From: Seison nebaliae
Lineage: Eukaryota > Rotifera > Pararotatoria > Seisonacea > Seisonidae
Assembly: GCA_023231475.1 (NCBI GenBank)
Contig: JALJEE010000252.1
Coordinates: 1-64,000 of the forward strand
Length of the DNA: 64,000 bases
Reading direction: 5' to 3'
Shown: positions 51,501 through 61,050 of the stretch, in pieces
Numbering within the stretch: the stretch's first letter is position 1
How the letters are laid out: each line of letters opens with the position of its first letter
The notes under the pieces: model-generated
Told to the model about the DNA's origin: nothing
The model's database searches: none
Seen by the model: only the letters and a program-made list of their open reading frames with translations
Program-made: the position numbers and the translations under genes

Positions 51501-54500
51501 AATTCGAATAATTCCATCAGTCTGACAAGATTGATTCTGTTGATCATTTGTCGCTTGTGTATTATAAGAATAAGACGAACAATAATCAAAAATCATTTGG
51601 AAATATTGATTGATTTTATTCGATTCACTCCATTGACTCATTCGTGAAATGGTTCCTTTATTCGTTTGTGGTGACGACGTTTTCACCATCGATCTTCCTC
51701 CTGATGTTCCCGAGATGATAGATCCAGATAACGGTTGCATCGAATTATGAATTGGAAGACAATCATTATTCGAATGTAATCGTTTCAATAAATTATGTAA
51801 ATCATTTTCGAATTGACTGATTTGTGATGGTATATTTCGATTCTCCAATTCCATTTTATCCAATTTACCTTTCAATTTACCTTCACGTGTCAATGCTGAA
51901 TTGAGATTGAAGAAATTCCGTTCAGAATCTTTCTCGATCTCTTTCAATTTCTTATCTTTCTCTTTCAATTCATCACCGCTCTTCTTCATTGCCAATTTGA
52001 TGGCGGATAATTCCTCATCATTCTTCTTCAATTTCATTTCCATCACCATCTCATTATTCTTTCGAATTTCCATTAGAAAACGACGGAAATTTTCATTAAT
52101 CGATGAAATTTTCAATTGGAGATGAGACATAATCTTCACAATATTCTCCTCGTTTAACGGAATAACATTTTTTTCAAACTGTAATTGTTGTGTCGTCTCA
52201 TTCCATTGAATACTGCCAATTAAACGATTCACTTGTCCCACTATCAATATTGGTGACGGATCGATTTTTGTTCTTTCAAATTCTAAATTTTTTATTGTCG
52301 TTTTCAAATGTTCGATATTCGTCACATTCGATGAAATTTCGATATTCATCGTTTGTTTCATATCATTCAAAATGTTCAATTCCTCTTTCAAATTCTCAAT
52401 CTCATTCAAATGATCCGTCTCTCTCGAATTCCATGACGACTCTTTCTCATTCAATAATTTCTCAAATTTATATTTTTCATTTAGAAAATCATTTCCAATT
52501 TTTTTCTTTAAACATTCTAATCGTTTTTCGAAATCCTTCAATGGATCCTCAATATCACCATCTTTATCAATCAATCGTTCGATATGGAAATATTCATTCA
52601 ACAAATTATTCATAGTCATCAATGAACTATTTTTCATTTCTTTATTCTCATTCATCTTCTTTTTCATCTTGTCTTCAAACTCTTCCAAATACAACGACTT
52701 CTCTTTCTCCAATTTTTCAATTATCTTTTTCAAATTTTCCATATTCTCTTCCAACTCCTCTTTCTCCATTTGAACATCTCGACATTCCTGATCTTTCTCC
52801 AACATCTTTAATTGACAACGATTCGTTTCCTCTTCAATTTCCATTCGTTTCGTTTCGAAACTAGTAATAATTCGCTTGTTCTCGTCATTCAAATCGATGA
52901 ATCTTTTCTTCGTATCCATCACTTCTGATTCCAATATCAATTTTTCTTCTTTCATCTCATTCAATTCAACTTCGAATTGAACTTTCATTTCATTCAATTC
53001 ATTCTGTAGACCATTCACTGTTTCCAATTCGTTCGATTGTAATTCCTTCATTATTTCATCAAATTCCGTTTGTTTCCTCTTCATTTCTTCATCTAAATCT
53101 TTTTGATATTTCTGTTGTAATTCTTTATTCATTCTCGTTAATTCATTCTCATTATCAATATGAGATTGAAGTATTTGTTTCAGATTATCGATCTCCATTT
53201 GTAAATGATGCATCGTTCGATTTTTCACTGAAGATCTCGGTGTGGAAGTGGTGACAATATCTTTCCCTAATTTCGTTCTATTCGAAATGTCGTCTGTTTC
53301 ATGTTGAAAAATATTTTTATTATTCTTCAAATTCATATTGTCCAATCTCAACGAAGCGATTTGTTGTTGCAATTGTTCATTCTCTTGTAAAGTATTCCTG
53401 AGACTTTCTTGAGATTTCGCTTGAACATTCAAATGTTCGATGGACGCTGATTGATTTGTATATTTCTCTTGTTGCAATTCTAAACGGAGATCTCGATTAT
53501 TCAATTTCAATTCACTTCTCTCATTATCAATCAATCGAATTCTCTCTCTCAATGATTCGACCATTTCATTCGCATCAACATAATCATTCGTCGATTGTTT
53601 CTGCTCTTTCAATGTCGCCATTTCAGACATGAAGGAAGTAAGACGTTTCTGAGTGATCTCATGCAATAGATGTTTCTCTTCTAATTCCTTCTTCAATTCA
53701 TTCAATTCTCCATTTAATTGTTCTTGTTCGTCTCTCATCAATTCTTTTTCTTTTTGAACATTTTCAAATTTCTCTTGTTCCAATGATAAAGTTGTTTGAA
53801 CATTCTGACACATATCATTCAATTCATTTATCACTTTGTCTTTTTCCTCATTTATATTTTTATATTTATTAATTTCCATTTGACAAATATCTCTCAAATT
53901 CTCCAATTCTCCATTCAATTCATCCAATTTCCTTCCACGTGCCGCATATAACAATTTCTGATGTTCATATTGTGATTTCCAATCATTCGGATCGTGACCA
54001 GTTATCGTTCGATTTTGTAATGAATTATTATTGGATGAAGAATTTGTTGATGACACTTTCAATTGATTATCATTCAACAATGGTTCTGTTAATTTCTTCT
54101 TATTGAAAGGTGGTGTATTGATATCATTATCATTATTGAAATTATTCATTTTATCATTATTATCATCATCATCATTATTATTATTTGTATCTTCTTCATC
54201 CTCCGTATCATTTTGATCCAATTCTGATGTTACTGATGTCGCTGATGATGATGATGATGCTTCTGAAGATGATTCATTCTCTTCCTTTCCTTCATCATTC
54301 TCATAATCATCAGTCGTTGATTGTGGGAGAAAAGTTTTCGATCGATCCACACATGGTGTCGATGTACCAATCGGTTGATGTTTCATCAAGTAAGGCAGAT
54401 GTCGATTAAAATTTGATTCGATATTGGATGGATTTAATTGACTATTCTGTTGCACACGAAATTTATTCGCTAAACTCTCCAATCTCTTCACATTGACAGT

Positions 54501-54842
54501 ATCTTCAAACTCATCATTTGTCGTCGATTGATCGTTGTTATTCGAACAATTATTATATTTCTGATTTCCATCAATCTCTTTCTTCATCGTCACGTTCTCC
54601 TGTTGTCTCATCTCGTCATCATCTTCTTCTTCTTCATCATCATCATCATCAGATAATAAATCATCATCGAATGCTCCATCTAACATTGCATGTAATTTCT
54701 TTTGACGTTCCTCATAATCTTCATCTTCCTCTTCTTCTTCGTCATTAATTAAATTAAACTTTATCGGTTGATTATTCTTCAAATTATCACCATTTCCCTG
54801 ATCCAGGAGACTGATGCCCGGACTTTCGTCGTACATCGACAT
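48594..54842 (-). CDS. CEP152: Large coiled-coil centriole protein, CEP152/Asterless-like
   Basis: Three exons (54842-50093, 50046-49899, 49836-48594; introns of 46 and 62 bp) give 2046 residues. The N-terminus has an acidic run (residues 34-77) around DYEERQKKL, then AFDDDLLSDDD. This resembles the N-terminal EDYEREKELQQLL and DMLDDDL stretch of human CEP152, the part that docks on PLK4. Long heptad-rich coiled coils fill about 290-1000 and 1150-1600. The second exon begins KAEVLAHVQETSARAAGLV, which fits the KAEVLRERQETARKMRK region of CEP152. The C-terminal 450 residues are basic, Asn/His/Ser-rich and disordered. CEP152/Asl is a scaffold that brings PLK4 to centrioles for duplication. The assignment rests on these two segments and the architecture; coiled-coil proteins mislead easily. 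Confidence 0.6.
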   Translation of the reverse strand: MSMYDESPGISLLDQGNGDNLKNNQPIKFNLINDEEEEEDEDYEERQKKLHAMLDGAFDDDLLSDDDDDEEEEDDDEMRQQENVTMKKEIDGNQKYNNCSNNNDQSTTNDEFEDTVNVKRLESLANKFRVQQNSQLNPSNIESNFNRHLPYLMKHQPIGTSTPCVDRSKTFLPQSTTDDYENDEGKEENESSSEASSSSSATSVTSELDQNDTEDEEDTNNNNDDDDNNDKMNNFNNDNDINTPPFNKKKLTEPLLNDNQLKVSSTNSSSNNNSLQNRTITGHDPNDWKSQYEHQKLLYAARGRKLDELNGELENLRDICQMEINKYKNINEEKDKVINELNDMCQNVQTTLSLEQEKFENVQKEKELMRDEQEQLNGELNELKKELEEKHLLHEITQKRLTSFMSEMATLKEQKQSTNDYVDANEMVESLRERIRLIDNERSELKLNNRDLRLELQQEKYTNQSASIEHLNVQAKSQESLRNTLQENEQLQQQIASLRLDNMNLKNNKNIFQHETDDISNRTKLGKDIVTTSTPRSSVKNRTMHHLQMEIDNLKQILQSHIDNENELTRMNKELQQKYQKDLDEEMKRKQTEFDEIMKELQSNELETVNGLQNELNEMKVQFEVELNEMKEEKLILESEVMDTKKRFIDLNDENKRIITSFETKRMEIEEETNRCQLKMLEKDQECRDVQMEKEELEENMENLKKIIEKLEKEKSLYLEEFEDKMKKKMNENKEMKNSSLMTMNNLLNEYFHIERLIDKDGDIEDPLKDFEKRLECLKKKIGNDFLNEKYKFEKLLNEKESSWNSRETDHLNEIENLKEELNILNDMKQTMNIEISSNVTNIEHLKTTIKNLEFERTKIDPSPILIVGQVNRLIGSIQWNETTQQLQFEKNVIPLNEENIVKIMSHLQLKISSINENFRRFLMEIRKNNEMVMEMKLKKNDEELSAIKLAMKKSGDELKEKDKKLKEIEKDSERNFFNLNSALTREGKLKGKLDKMELENRNIPSQISQFENDLHNLLKRLHSNNDCLPIHNSMQPLSGSIISGTSGGRSMVKTSSPQTNKGTISRMSQWSESNKINQYFQMIFDYCSSYSYNTQATNDQQNQSCQTDGIIRIDSWTQSMDDNVVIDLRKRLRNMQKEYVDKEKLHLNEVKNLKRRCRRFEEDRSVASSNSSLNRERMSRESSIQSEISNSTNQSDSLFSRNKEKMKRMNSSELRVNYDYYNFYNCPNKTTVDENQEKNQDEDNDEDDDVPDTPMMQDRHLMNNQIERIGYDSCSPTAKKFYVDTHYKYLKGLVAYQTTQQKDQMNQICELTKELKKIKLMYEDLQRKFDGKHRTLSSSTLLSSNNNNNNNNYNISSSSLNPNHLTLNSSTSTEYISPSKHLIQLLADKPLNSKEDRQILELATNVDNEENRLLQRYYELYDTIADNELQITKLKLENDNLISLFQTKEQFMNEQLQQAEEMLSETTRKYETKIKTMQLQSVDDNLGIQESRRKELITIHRKQINQIHEIYTKAFIDYAKKAATNKSLQEKRLSNNRFDFEEFIQYTKQYFDNYSITSNETPLVKELISKEKEHFHTLNKIKGFHFPHYFRLFILNSSRSISSRPRNISKSSWTCSTFNRRRKSSVTENDVGYCEEEFDKYFPQIQYVKFSNFFNSSSNPFLLFLMCRSSSILEKILGELEINLEKRLSIIMSKKNSGTSSLGRHHRRSFSKDSDTIPTKLTFDDDNSENGNNLTKSMNFFTLQRTRNDSTDRYVKFSGKKEVFNEFQQLRKDTNEFVDEHLSKYSDESLQLINSVDLLSKQRNESSSLGRKNSLKSTHNNNYDCLKSSPTTKKSKDYHQHHHQNNKNEYYSHNIDKNVDNTHRLGRSKNRIYNWIDLRGNDEKSTDDNTQDNQSKNHHNHHQQKRNRSESAHKHDHLNVQVTTNANYSARRANDNSNYRPLDSYLEIREKQRNLSRERQKSNNNSSTKDRLLKDSRIDLSKDPRPITIRQENLIETPIDKKKMSMKNSLPTSSLKINQHNIVRGSNYLRHFPLPLPNSSRQLIQCSNLSEENLSRNATPMTNRTNRTSALRAKYIKQTFK

Positions 54843-55325
54843 TCTTGTTTGTTTTGTGATAAATTTACGTCGTCAATGACAACGCGTTCTTGAACTGACA
54901 AGTTTGGCGGAAAACATTGAAGATTTTCGAGCTCCCATTTGAATTAGATGAAGTTATTTAATTTGCTATTATTTCAATCCGAAATGAAATCTCTACAAAA
55001 TTTTGAACTTTTCAAAAATTTTGAATTTAAAGCTATTATCTTCCAAATTCTTCAAAAACAGACGATAAACTACATGAATGTACATAGTGACCAATTAATA
55101 AGATAGACGCTTATAATTTAAACATTCTAACGCTTTATTTCACTCTGTTTTCTATTAACCAATGTAAATACGTAGTTTTCTCATTCCATTCGTCCATGTC
55201 ATCATTTCTAGACTTTATTCGAAATTTTTTCCTCGTTCAAAAATATTACGAACCTATTTGCTTTCACAACATTTTGTTCACAACATATTCTTGTAGTTTT
55301 CTACGAATCTATCTAATATAAAAGA
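54843..55325. promoter_or_regulatory. Divergent promoter region of the CEP152-like gene and DPY30
   Basis: 483 bases between two outward-facing starts. No canonical TATA box is seen on either side at the usual distance. Co-regulation is possible but not shown. Confidence 0.35.
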
Positions 55326-55916
55326 ATGTCGTCCGAAGCCGTAACAGAACCAGTCGTCTCAACTGTAGAGCCAAAAGATGAGGAGATGGATGTTCAAGAA
55401 CCAGAACCAATTCCAGACAAAAAACCAGATGAAATGAAACCGACTCTTGTTGAAATTTCAACTGAACCTTCTGCACCAGCACCTGAAGAAGAAATAAAAG
55501 ATGACACAAATGAAAAAATGGAAGATGCTCCTGCTGCAGGTGATGGTTCTGACATAGTTGGTGAGAATGGAATAAAATCTGATGAAATTAGTAATTCGAA
55601 TCAGGGAGAATCGAATGAGACTGAAGATGCTACTATTCAACCAGCAGATTCCAGTCAACCTCCATCCAATGCCGAAATAAGTGCAGAAGCAGCTAAAGCT
55701 GATAGACCAAAAATCGGCCCATTGCCTATTGGTATTAATCAAGGAAGAAAATCGAAAGCAGAAACTGTGGCAACATGTACGAGAACATATTTAGATGCAA
55801 CTATCGTTCCCGCTCTCTTACAAGCATTGACAGCATTAGTAAAAGAACGTCCACAACGTCCGATTGAATATATTGCTGGATTCCTTATGAAGAATCGTCA
55901 TCGATTTGAGAAATAA
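55326..55916 (+). CDS. DPY30: DPY30 homologue, SET1/MLL complex subunit
   Basis: One exon of 196 residues. The last 43 residues (154-196) form the DPY30 dimerisation domain: TYLDATIVPALLQALTALVK followed by ERPQRPIEYIAGFLMKN, close to human [20 protein letters not shown] and PPNPIEFLASYLLKN. This helical pair docks on ASH2L in SET1/MLL histone H3K4 methyltransferases and on dynein-arm and sperm anchoring proteins. The first 150 residues are acidic, rich in Glu, Asp, Pro and Ser, and probably disordered, so the protein is about twice the human length (99). It acts in the nucleus, and possibly in cilia. It diverges from the CEP152-like gene. Confidence 0.92.
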   Translation: MSSEAVTEPVVSTVEPKDEEMDVQEPEPIPDKKPDEMKPTLVEISTEPSAPAPEEEIKDDTNEKMEDAPAAGDGSDIVGENGIKSDEISNSNQGESNETEDATIQPADSSQPPSNAEISAEAAKADRPKIGPLPIGINQGRKSKAETVATCTRTYLDATIVPALLQALTALVKERPQRPIEYIAGFLMKNRHRFEK

Positions 55917-56235
55917 ATTTTAGAAGATTTTCCAATTGAAACGTTAATGTCCAATTATGAAAAAGGAATTGGAATAACATAAATTTTCTGGGTACAAACC
56001 TTATTAATTTTTTTTTAAATTTTCATTAAAGGATATAAGACATTTCGATTTATTTTAATTTTTTAAGTAAACTCTCTTATAAAAGATCTTTCTTTTTTTT
56101 TCTCAATACTTTATTCATCGAAATATAAATAACCAAAATATGCTGAAGTTGACCTTTAGAGTGAACGATGAGAGTTCTCTTCTCATTCTATCTAACATCG
56201 ATGTAGAATATAATTCCATTTCAGGATAATCCATT
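55917..56235. other. 3' flank of DPY30 and the 119-residue membrane protein gene
   Basis: AT-rich convergent 3' region. An AATAAA string overlaps the DPY30 stop codon. No gene seen. Confidence 0.4.
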
Positions 56236-56639
56236 TCAACAGGTAATTTTTGGATCTCGTCTTGATCCTGGTTCTGTATAAAACATATTTCCAATATATC
56301 GCACAACTTTTTTCTTTTTCTTCGGTGTTGTACAAATTTGAATTTGATCTATTGATGATGGTTGGGAAACAGGATTCTCATTTCTTGGTGGCGTTTTCTC
56401 CACTTCGAAATTAAATATTTGAACGGACGGTTCAGATGAGAAATCTATCAAAATACATTTAATCGGTAAAATTATCTTAAAAATTAACTTTCGCCTTTTA
56501 ATTGTTGTTCTTCGAGTAGTTCGATCCGTTCGTTCTTTTTCACCCACAACCAAAGGAGTCGACCTGCAACCAACAAGAATACTGCAATGAGAGGAATGAT
56601 TGTGATGAGGAATAGATATGTATCATTACGTAAAGCCAT
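56236..56639 (-). CDS. Small single-pass membrane protein, 119 residues
   Basis: Two exons (56639-56489 and 56444-56236) around a 44-bp intron give 119 residues. After a short polar start (MALRNDTY) comes one hydrophobic helix (residues 9-32, LFLITIIPLIAVFLLVAGRL), then a basic and acidic juxtamembrane part (WVKKNERIELLEEQQ) and a polar tail with a Lys cluster (PKKKKKVVRY). The positive charges after the helix predict a cytosolic C-terminus, type III topology. No family recognised. It is the first of three minus-strand genes of this shape within 2 kb. Confidence 0.55.
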
Positions 56640-56960
56640 AAAGAAGTGAATTAAAAGAAACTGAAAAAAATAATGTCGAAAAAAATTATGGAGGGTGAAA
56701 TGAAATATGAAAAGAAATTTCTACTTCTCTTACTTTTATTTACTGGTATGACAAATTGCCAAAATTTTCTGTTAAATTTTCTTTCTCAATTTGATCAGAT
56801 TGAATTATTGCTCATGGAATTAAGTGTTTATTATTTTAAATTGATTCAAATATATATGAGAGAAATACGACAAGTAAAAAAAAGGAATTGGAAATTTTTA
56901 CTCATTCTTAATTTGATTATTCGTGTTGAAATAATTAATTTTTTGCTTAACTGAAATTCG
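56640..56960. other. Spacer between small membrane protein genes
   Basis: 321 bases. A hydrophobic plus-strand open frame (56673-56954) is present but is AT-derived Leu/Phe/Lys sequence without gene-like features. Confidence 0.4.
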
Positions 56961-57200
56961 TTAGACAAAGAGAGGAACATCTCGTTTTAAAGGATCGTTA
57001 ATCCATTCCTGGTGTTTATGATCTGGATTATATTCCAAATCTTCAAGTTCCGCATTTTCTAATAATCGATAATTGAATGGATCGTTATCTCGATCCGTCA
57101 ATATCATATAGAAAGCAACAAGAGCAAATATGATGATACCGAAAGCAGCTCCTATCAAATTGAAAATGATTATTCCTTCCTTCCAATTAAATTGCCACAT
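56961..57200 (-). CDS. Small single-pass membrane protein, 79 residues
   Basis: An unspliced ATG-started frame. A short N-terminus (MWQFNWKEG) leads into one strongly hydrophobic helix (residues 10-34, IIIFNLIGAAFGIIIFALVA with MIL after it), then an acidic tail (DRDNDPFNYRLLENAELEDLEYN) ending LKRDVPLFV. The helix has small-residue spacing (GAAFG) that could pack against a partner. No family recognised. The size and the cluster context suggest a regulatory subunit-like microprotein, but this is inference. Confidence 0.5.
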   Translation of the reverse strand: MWQFNWKEGIIIFNLIGAAFGIIIFALVAFYMILTDRDNDPFNYRLLENAELEDLEYNPDHKHQEWINDPLKRDVPLFV

Positions 57201-57802
57201 CTTATAAAAGATTATAAGTAATATTTAACGGACGACCTTAATAATGGTGAATGAATACTTATGAATCAAACGTCGAAAAGTGAACGAAAAGAAGAAATAA
57301 AAGTGTTAAAGTTGAAACCAAAAGTGAAGGGATATACAATAAAAACTTAAAGTAATCGGACACTTTTGCGTTTTTATAATAACTATGATATCATTTGTGA
57401 AGGTGGATATCATAAAATAGCATTCAATCTCTTGAAGATAGTGGAAAAAAGTCTGAAAAAAATAAAATATTTCATGCATTAATAGAGCATAAGAGTTCAT
57501 TTTTCTTTGTTCCGCACGTTTCGAAAATGTTGTTTAAAATTTTTGCTCTTCTAAATCAAAAAAAAGTATTATGTCTATATTGTAGAATATGTTCAATTAC
57601 ATTAGAACAATAAAAACTGACAAAAAAGAATAAAAAATGACGTAATTATTGAGAATTTTTTAAAAGTGGTAGATAATTTAGGAGATAAAATTAGTTTAAT
57701 TGAAAGAATAAATTATTATTTATCGTAGAACTGTTCAAAATAAATTATTTTGGGAATATTGTGAAGATTATTTAGATAATATATTCCATATTTCTTCCAA
57801 TT
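57201..57802. other. Spacer between small membrane protein genes
   Basis: About 600 bases, very AT-rich, with no supported gene. It should include the promoter of the 79-residue gene and the 3' end of the next. Confidence 0.4.
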
Positions 57803-58072
57803 TTATGCTTCATCCTCATCTGAGGTTGGTTCCCTACCTTCTAAATTTTCTGCTTGGTCAGATTTTCTAACTTTATGTTGGGGGTTCTTTGTTGGGGTGT
57901 CATTTATCTTGATCTGACGATGTTTATGATGTTTTTTTAATTTCCGATTCGAACTTTTCGAACTAAATACCGAGACCATAATGATGAATATGATAACAAC
58001 TCCCACCATCGTTAAACTGAAAATAGTCGTAGCACCAAACACTGCGTCAGCATTATCTAGGATCATGAGCAT
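57803..58072 (-). CDS. Small single-pass membrane protein, 89 residues
   Basis: An unspliced frame. An acidic start (MLMILDNADAVFG) precedes one helix (residues 14-35, TIFSLTMVGVVIIFIIMVSV). Then comes a strongly basic stretch (NRKLKKHHKHRQIK) and an acidic end (SDEDEA). The inside-positive charge predicts a cytosolic tail. No family recognised. It shares the plan of the two neighbouring genes (short outside end, one helix, charged tail), but I see no clear sequence likeness that would prove duplication. Confidence 0.5.
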   Translation of the reverse strand: MLMILDNADAVFGATTIFSLTMVGVVIIFIIMVSVFSSKSSNRKLKKHHKHRQIKINDTPTKNPQHKVRKSDQAENLEGREPTSDEDEA

Positions 58073-58325
58073 TTTTCAATAGGTTAATTAAACAAAAAGA
58101 AAATTTGAACGAAATTTGATTGTGATTCAGTTTGGAAAAATAACTCAATTCAATATAAATCAAAAAGAAAAAGCCGAAACTGAAAGAGTTTTTATTCATA
58201 GAAAATTTGATTGTTCCATTTAGTTCATAATGAACGAGAAAAATTTAATTATTTCTTATTAAAAAAAATGTCATTAAGAAATACAAAAGTTAATTGATGA
58301 ATTATCTTCTGAATCTTTCACCTGT

Positions 58326-58528
58326 CTATTTGTTCGGTTGAAGAATATTCCACATAGAAGCATCGCCGCTCTCAGGACGATTTGGTGTTTTAGGTATTGA
58401 ATTTCTAAATCTTCCATTCTTTTTTTTTGATAAGGAGAATAAACGATTATTTTCTATAATATAATGGAATTTAAATTAATACTAACATTTGCACTTACGT
58501 TCTTGTGCAAATCTTGTGAGCCAGGAAC
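58326..58528 (-). other. Possible additional small exons 3' of the Gln-rich gene
   Basis: Two intervals, 58528-58499 and 58453-58326, are each preceded by a good acceptor (ATATAG, TTATAG), and the first is followed by a perfect GTAAGT donor. Read together in one frame they give SWLTRFAQEQNNRLF and then IPKTPNRPESGDASMWNIL before a stop. The phase does not match the nearest donors in the upstream Gln-rich exon, so they may be alternative 3' exons in another frame, part of a different transcript, or chance. Confidence 0.3.
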
Positions 58529-58569
58529 TATATGGAAGATTTTAAAGAAATAAGAAAAACAATAAGAAT

Positions 58570-59850
58570 TTAACGAATTCCTTCAGTGTCATCACGAGTT
58601 GGCGTGTACACTTTTCTCCCATACCGTTTCTTCTCATCAGGCGATAAATCTTTAACAGATTTTTGTGTATTCTGATTATATTCGGTTTCATACTGAGCCG
58701 GACCATCAAAATGCTTCGACCATTGTTGCTTTTTCATCTCTACTTTCTTCCCTAAAAAATGTTCTAATCGATGATCAAATAAAATAATAAAATTATCAAA
58801 TAAAAAATTACCGTCAATTTCATATCGATTAAAAGCAGTTCGTCTAGAATATCGTGTGGCGGGTGCAGTCTTATATGGACTGTTTATTAATTGATTCGGA
58901 TTATCCAAATTTTGTTGTTGCATCGCTGCTTGCTCATCGATGAATTTGGATGGAGTCTGATCATTTACTATTTGATCTCGACTAATTGCTTTGGACAGAG
59001 AATGATGACTATTCTCTCGATTAATAAAACTTTGGTTACTTTGAGATTGTGGAATCTGTTGTTGTTGATCATGAATTTGTTGTTGTTGGTCATGAATCAT
59101 CTGTTGTCGTTGTTGTTCATCAATCATCATTTGTTGTTGCTGTTGTAGATATTCTTGTGGCGGTTGTTCCCCCATCATTTGAGGATGACTCTGATGATCT
59201 GACATTTGCTGTTGCTGTTGTTGTTGTTGTTCCAACAATTGCTTTTGATTCTCGTAATAAGCTTGTTGTGCAGCTAAATTCTCTCGTTGTTGCATATAAG
59301 CTTTCTCGTCTTGTTGTATTTGAGAATTTTCATATCCAATACGTTCTTGGGCAACTTGTCGTCGAAGTTGATCCTCATAATTATTCTCATATTGACTATT
59401 TTCAGGTTGTGAATGAAGATAACTATGACTGTGAAGTTCCTCATTATTCCGTTCTCCAACCTTAAATGGACATTAATAATAAATTGTACTTATAAGAAAA
59501 ATAATCGAAAAAAACTGTGTTAATGGGCGCCATTACCGTAGCAACATTCGAAGAAATATTTCCCATATCAGATGTATGAGGTTTATTCCGTGGTTCGAGT
59601 CTTTCTTCAATCGATTTGTCCATCGAACCGACGGGGTTAGACAGAATTGATTTAACCGAATCATCCCCAACATTTGGATCAATAATACGGAAAGTGTTCG
59701 GACTATAAAATTTCCAATGAGAATCAGTATTATATTCAATAATTAGAATTATGGTTATTTTAAGCAGAAATAGATTGAAAAAAACCGATATTGGGAGTTG
59801 ACCTGTCTTCGATGACTTACCTCAGAGATGTTGGAAAATGGTTTATACAT
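58570..59850 (-). CDS. Gln-rich protein of unknown function, about 353 residues
   Basis: Four exons (59850-59786, 59702-59537, 59460-58812, 58751-58570) join in frame to 353 residues. The first junction uses a phase-2 donor at 59785, although a stronger GTAAGT donor lies upstream in a phase that would break the frame, so exon 1 is the weakest part. Residues about 90-250 hold repeated Gln runs with Met, His and Asp (CAG/CAA codons at 58900-59290). The C-terminus is more ordered (RYSRRTAFNRYEID, QQWSKHFDGPAQYETEYNQ, DEKKRYGRKVYTPTRDD). There is no membrane helix. No family recognised. Gln-rich stretches are common in transcription or RNA-granule proteins, but nothing specific is visible. Confidence 0.55.
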
Positions 59851-61050
59851 TGTTCAACTTATAAGGATTAAATAGAATTCGGAAGATGCTATACGAAATT
59901 ATGATTGTCGGTTTTTTAACAACGTAACGATAACAACTGTATCAACGGCGCTCAAAAGATAAAACATGAAATATACTAAAGAATATTGGTTTTCAGTGAT
60001 TAATTTTAAATTTTAAGTTTATTTAACAATTGTTTAATTTAAGTAAAATTATTTTTATATGCTTGATTTTTAAAATTAAATGCTAAGTCGACAAATGGAT
60101 AGTTCAACAAAGGAAAAAACAATTTAAACGATGCATATTCACTGATTACACGATATAAAAAGAATGTGTTCATTCGAAAACTTCTATTGTTCCTTCTCAT
60201 TTTGAATTTTTTATAAATATTTTCTTAAAATTTTCCTTTTTCATGCTAATTCTCACCCTTCTTCCACTTCCCTCGCATTTAAATTACGGTTGTGATTCTC
60301 TATCACTTCTTTCATGATCTTCATTTCATGATCGTCAATTTCTGTAAGGAAACGATTTAAGTGAATGACGTTTATTTAATTTTTGGACTGATGTTAAATA
60401 ATTATTATTTATAAACAGCTTCCGTTTTAAGTTTTATTGACTGCCATTTTGAGTGATGATTGTTTATTTACTTTCTTATTTATAATTGGAAAGTTAAAAT
60501 TATTTCAAAATTACTTTTCCTCAAAATTTCAATTAGACCATCACTTAACTCTCTTTGTTTTATCTTCAATTGTCTTGGTTTAAATTTAGCCAATCAATCC
60601 TTCCCCGCATATACATTGATGAGGTATTATGAATGAAGGAGATGAACGGTTTACTCTTTTAATTGAGACATTGAATCTTCTTCACTAATTTCTTATTTTG
60701 AACAAATAGAGATTTGAATCATTCGTCGAAATCTAAAGACGAACAAGAAAGAGAAGAGAACGAGGAAGGCATTACACCGAATAAAAGTTCTATTTTTCTT
60801 CCTTTCACATCATCTTCATTTCAGAATCATGACATAATCAAAATTTTCCATTTTAATTTTGACAGTTGCACGATTAGAAATTAAATCAATTGATTCATCA
60901 GAAAACAGTTGGATTTTAATTAATTGGATCTTCTTTAAAATCTTTTAATTTATTGATTTAGATAACAATTTAAGTAAAGTCTTTTCTGTTCCATTTGCGA
61001 GAAGTACTGTTGAGGTAGGACCGAGTGTTGGTGGAGCGAAAGAGTTAAAA
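59851..61050. other. Divergent region upstream of the Gln-rich and TRIP12-like genes
   Basis: 1.2 kb. From about 60959 the + strand is open in the TRIP12-like frame and reads VFSVPFARSTVEVGPSVG into the annotated ATG, after an acceptor-like TTGATTTAG. An earlier 5' exon may therefore exist, but I could not find it. Confidence 0.4.

Noticed and set aside
52622-52864. Ser/Phe-rich plus-strand frames opposite the CEP152-like gene
   Set aside because: They are antisense of Glu/Lys-rich coiled-coil codons and have no features of their own.
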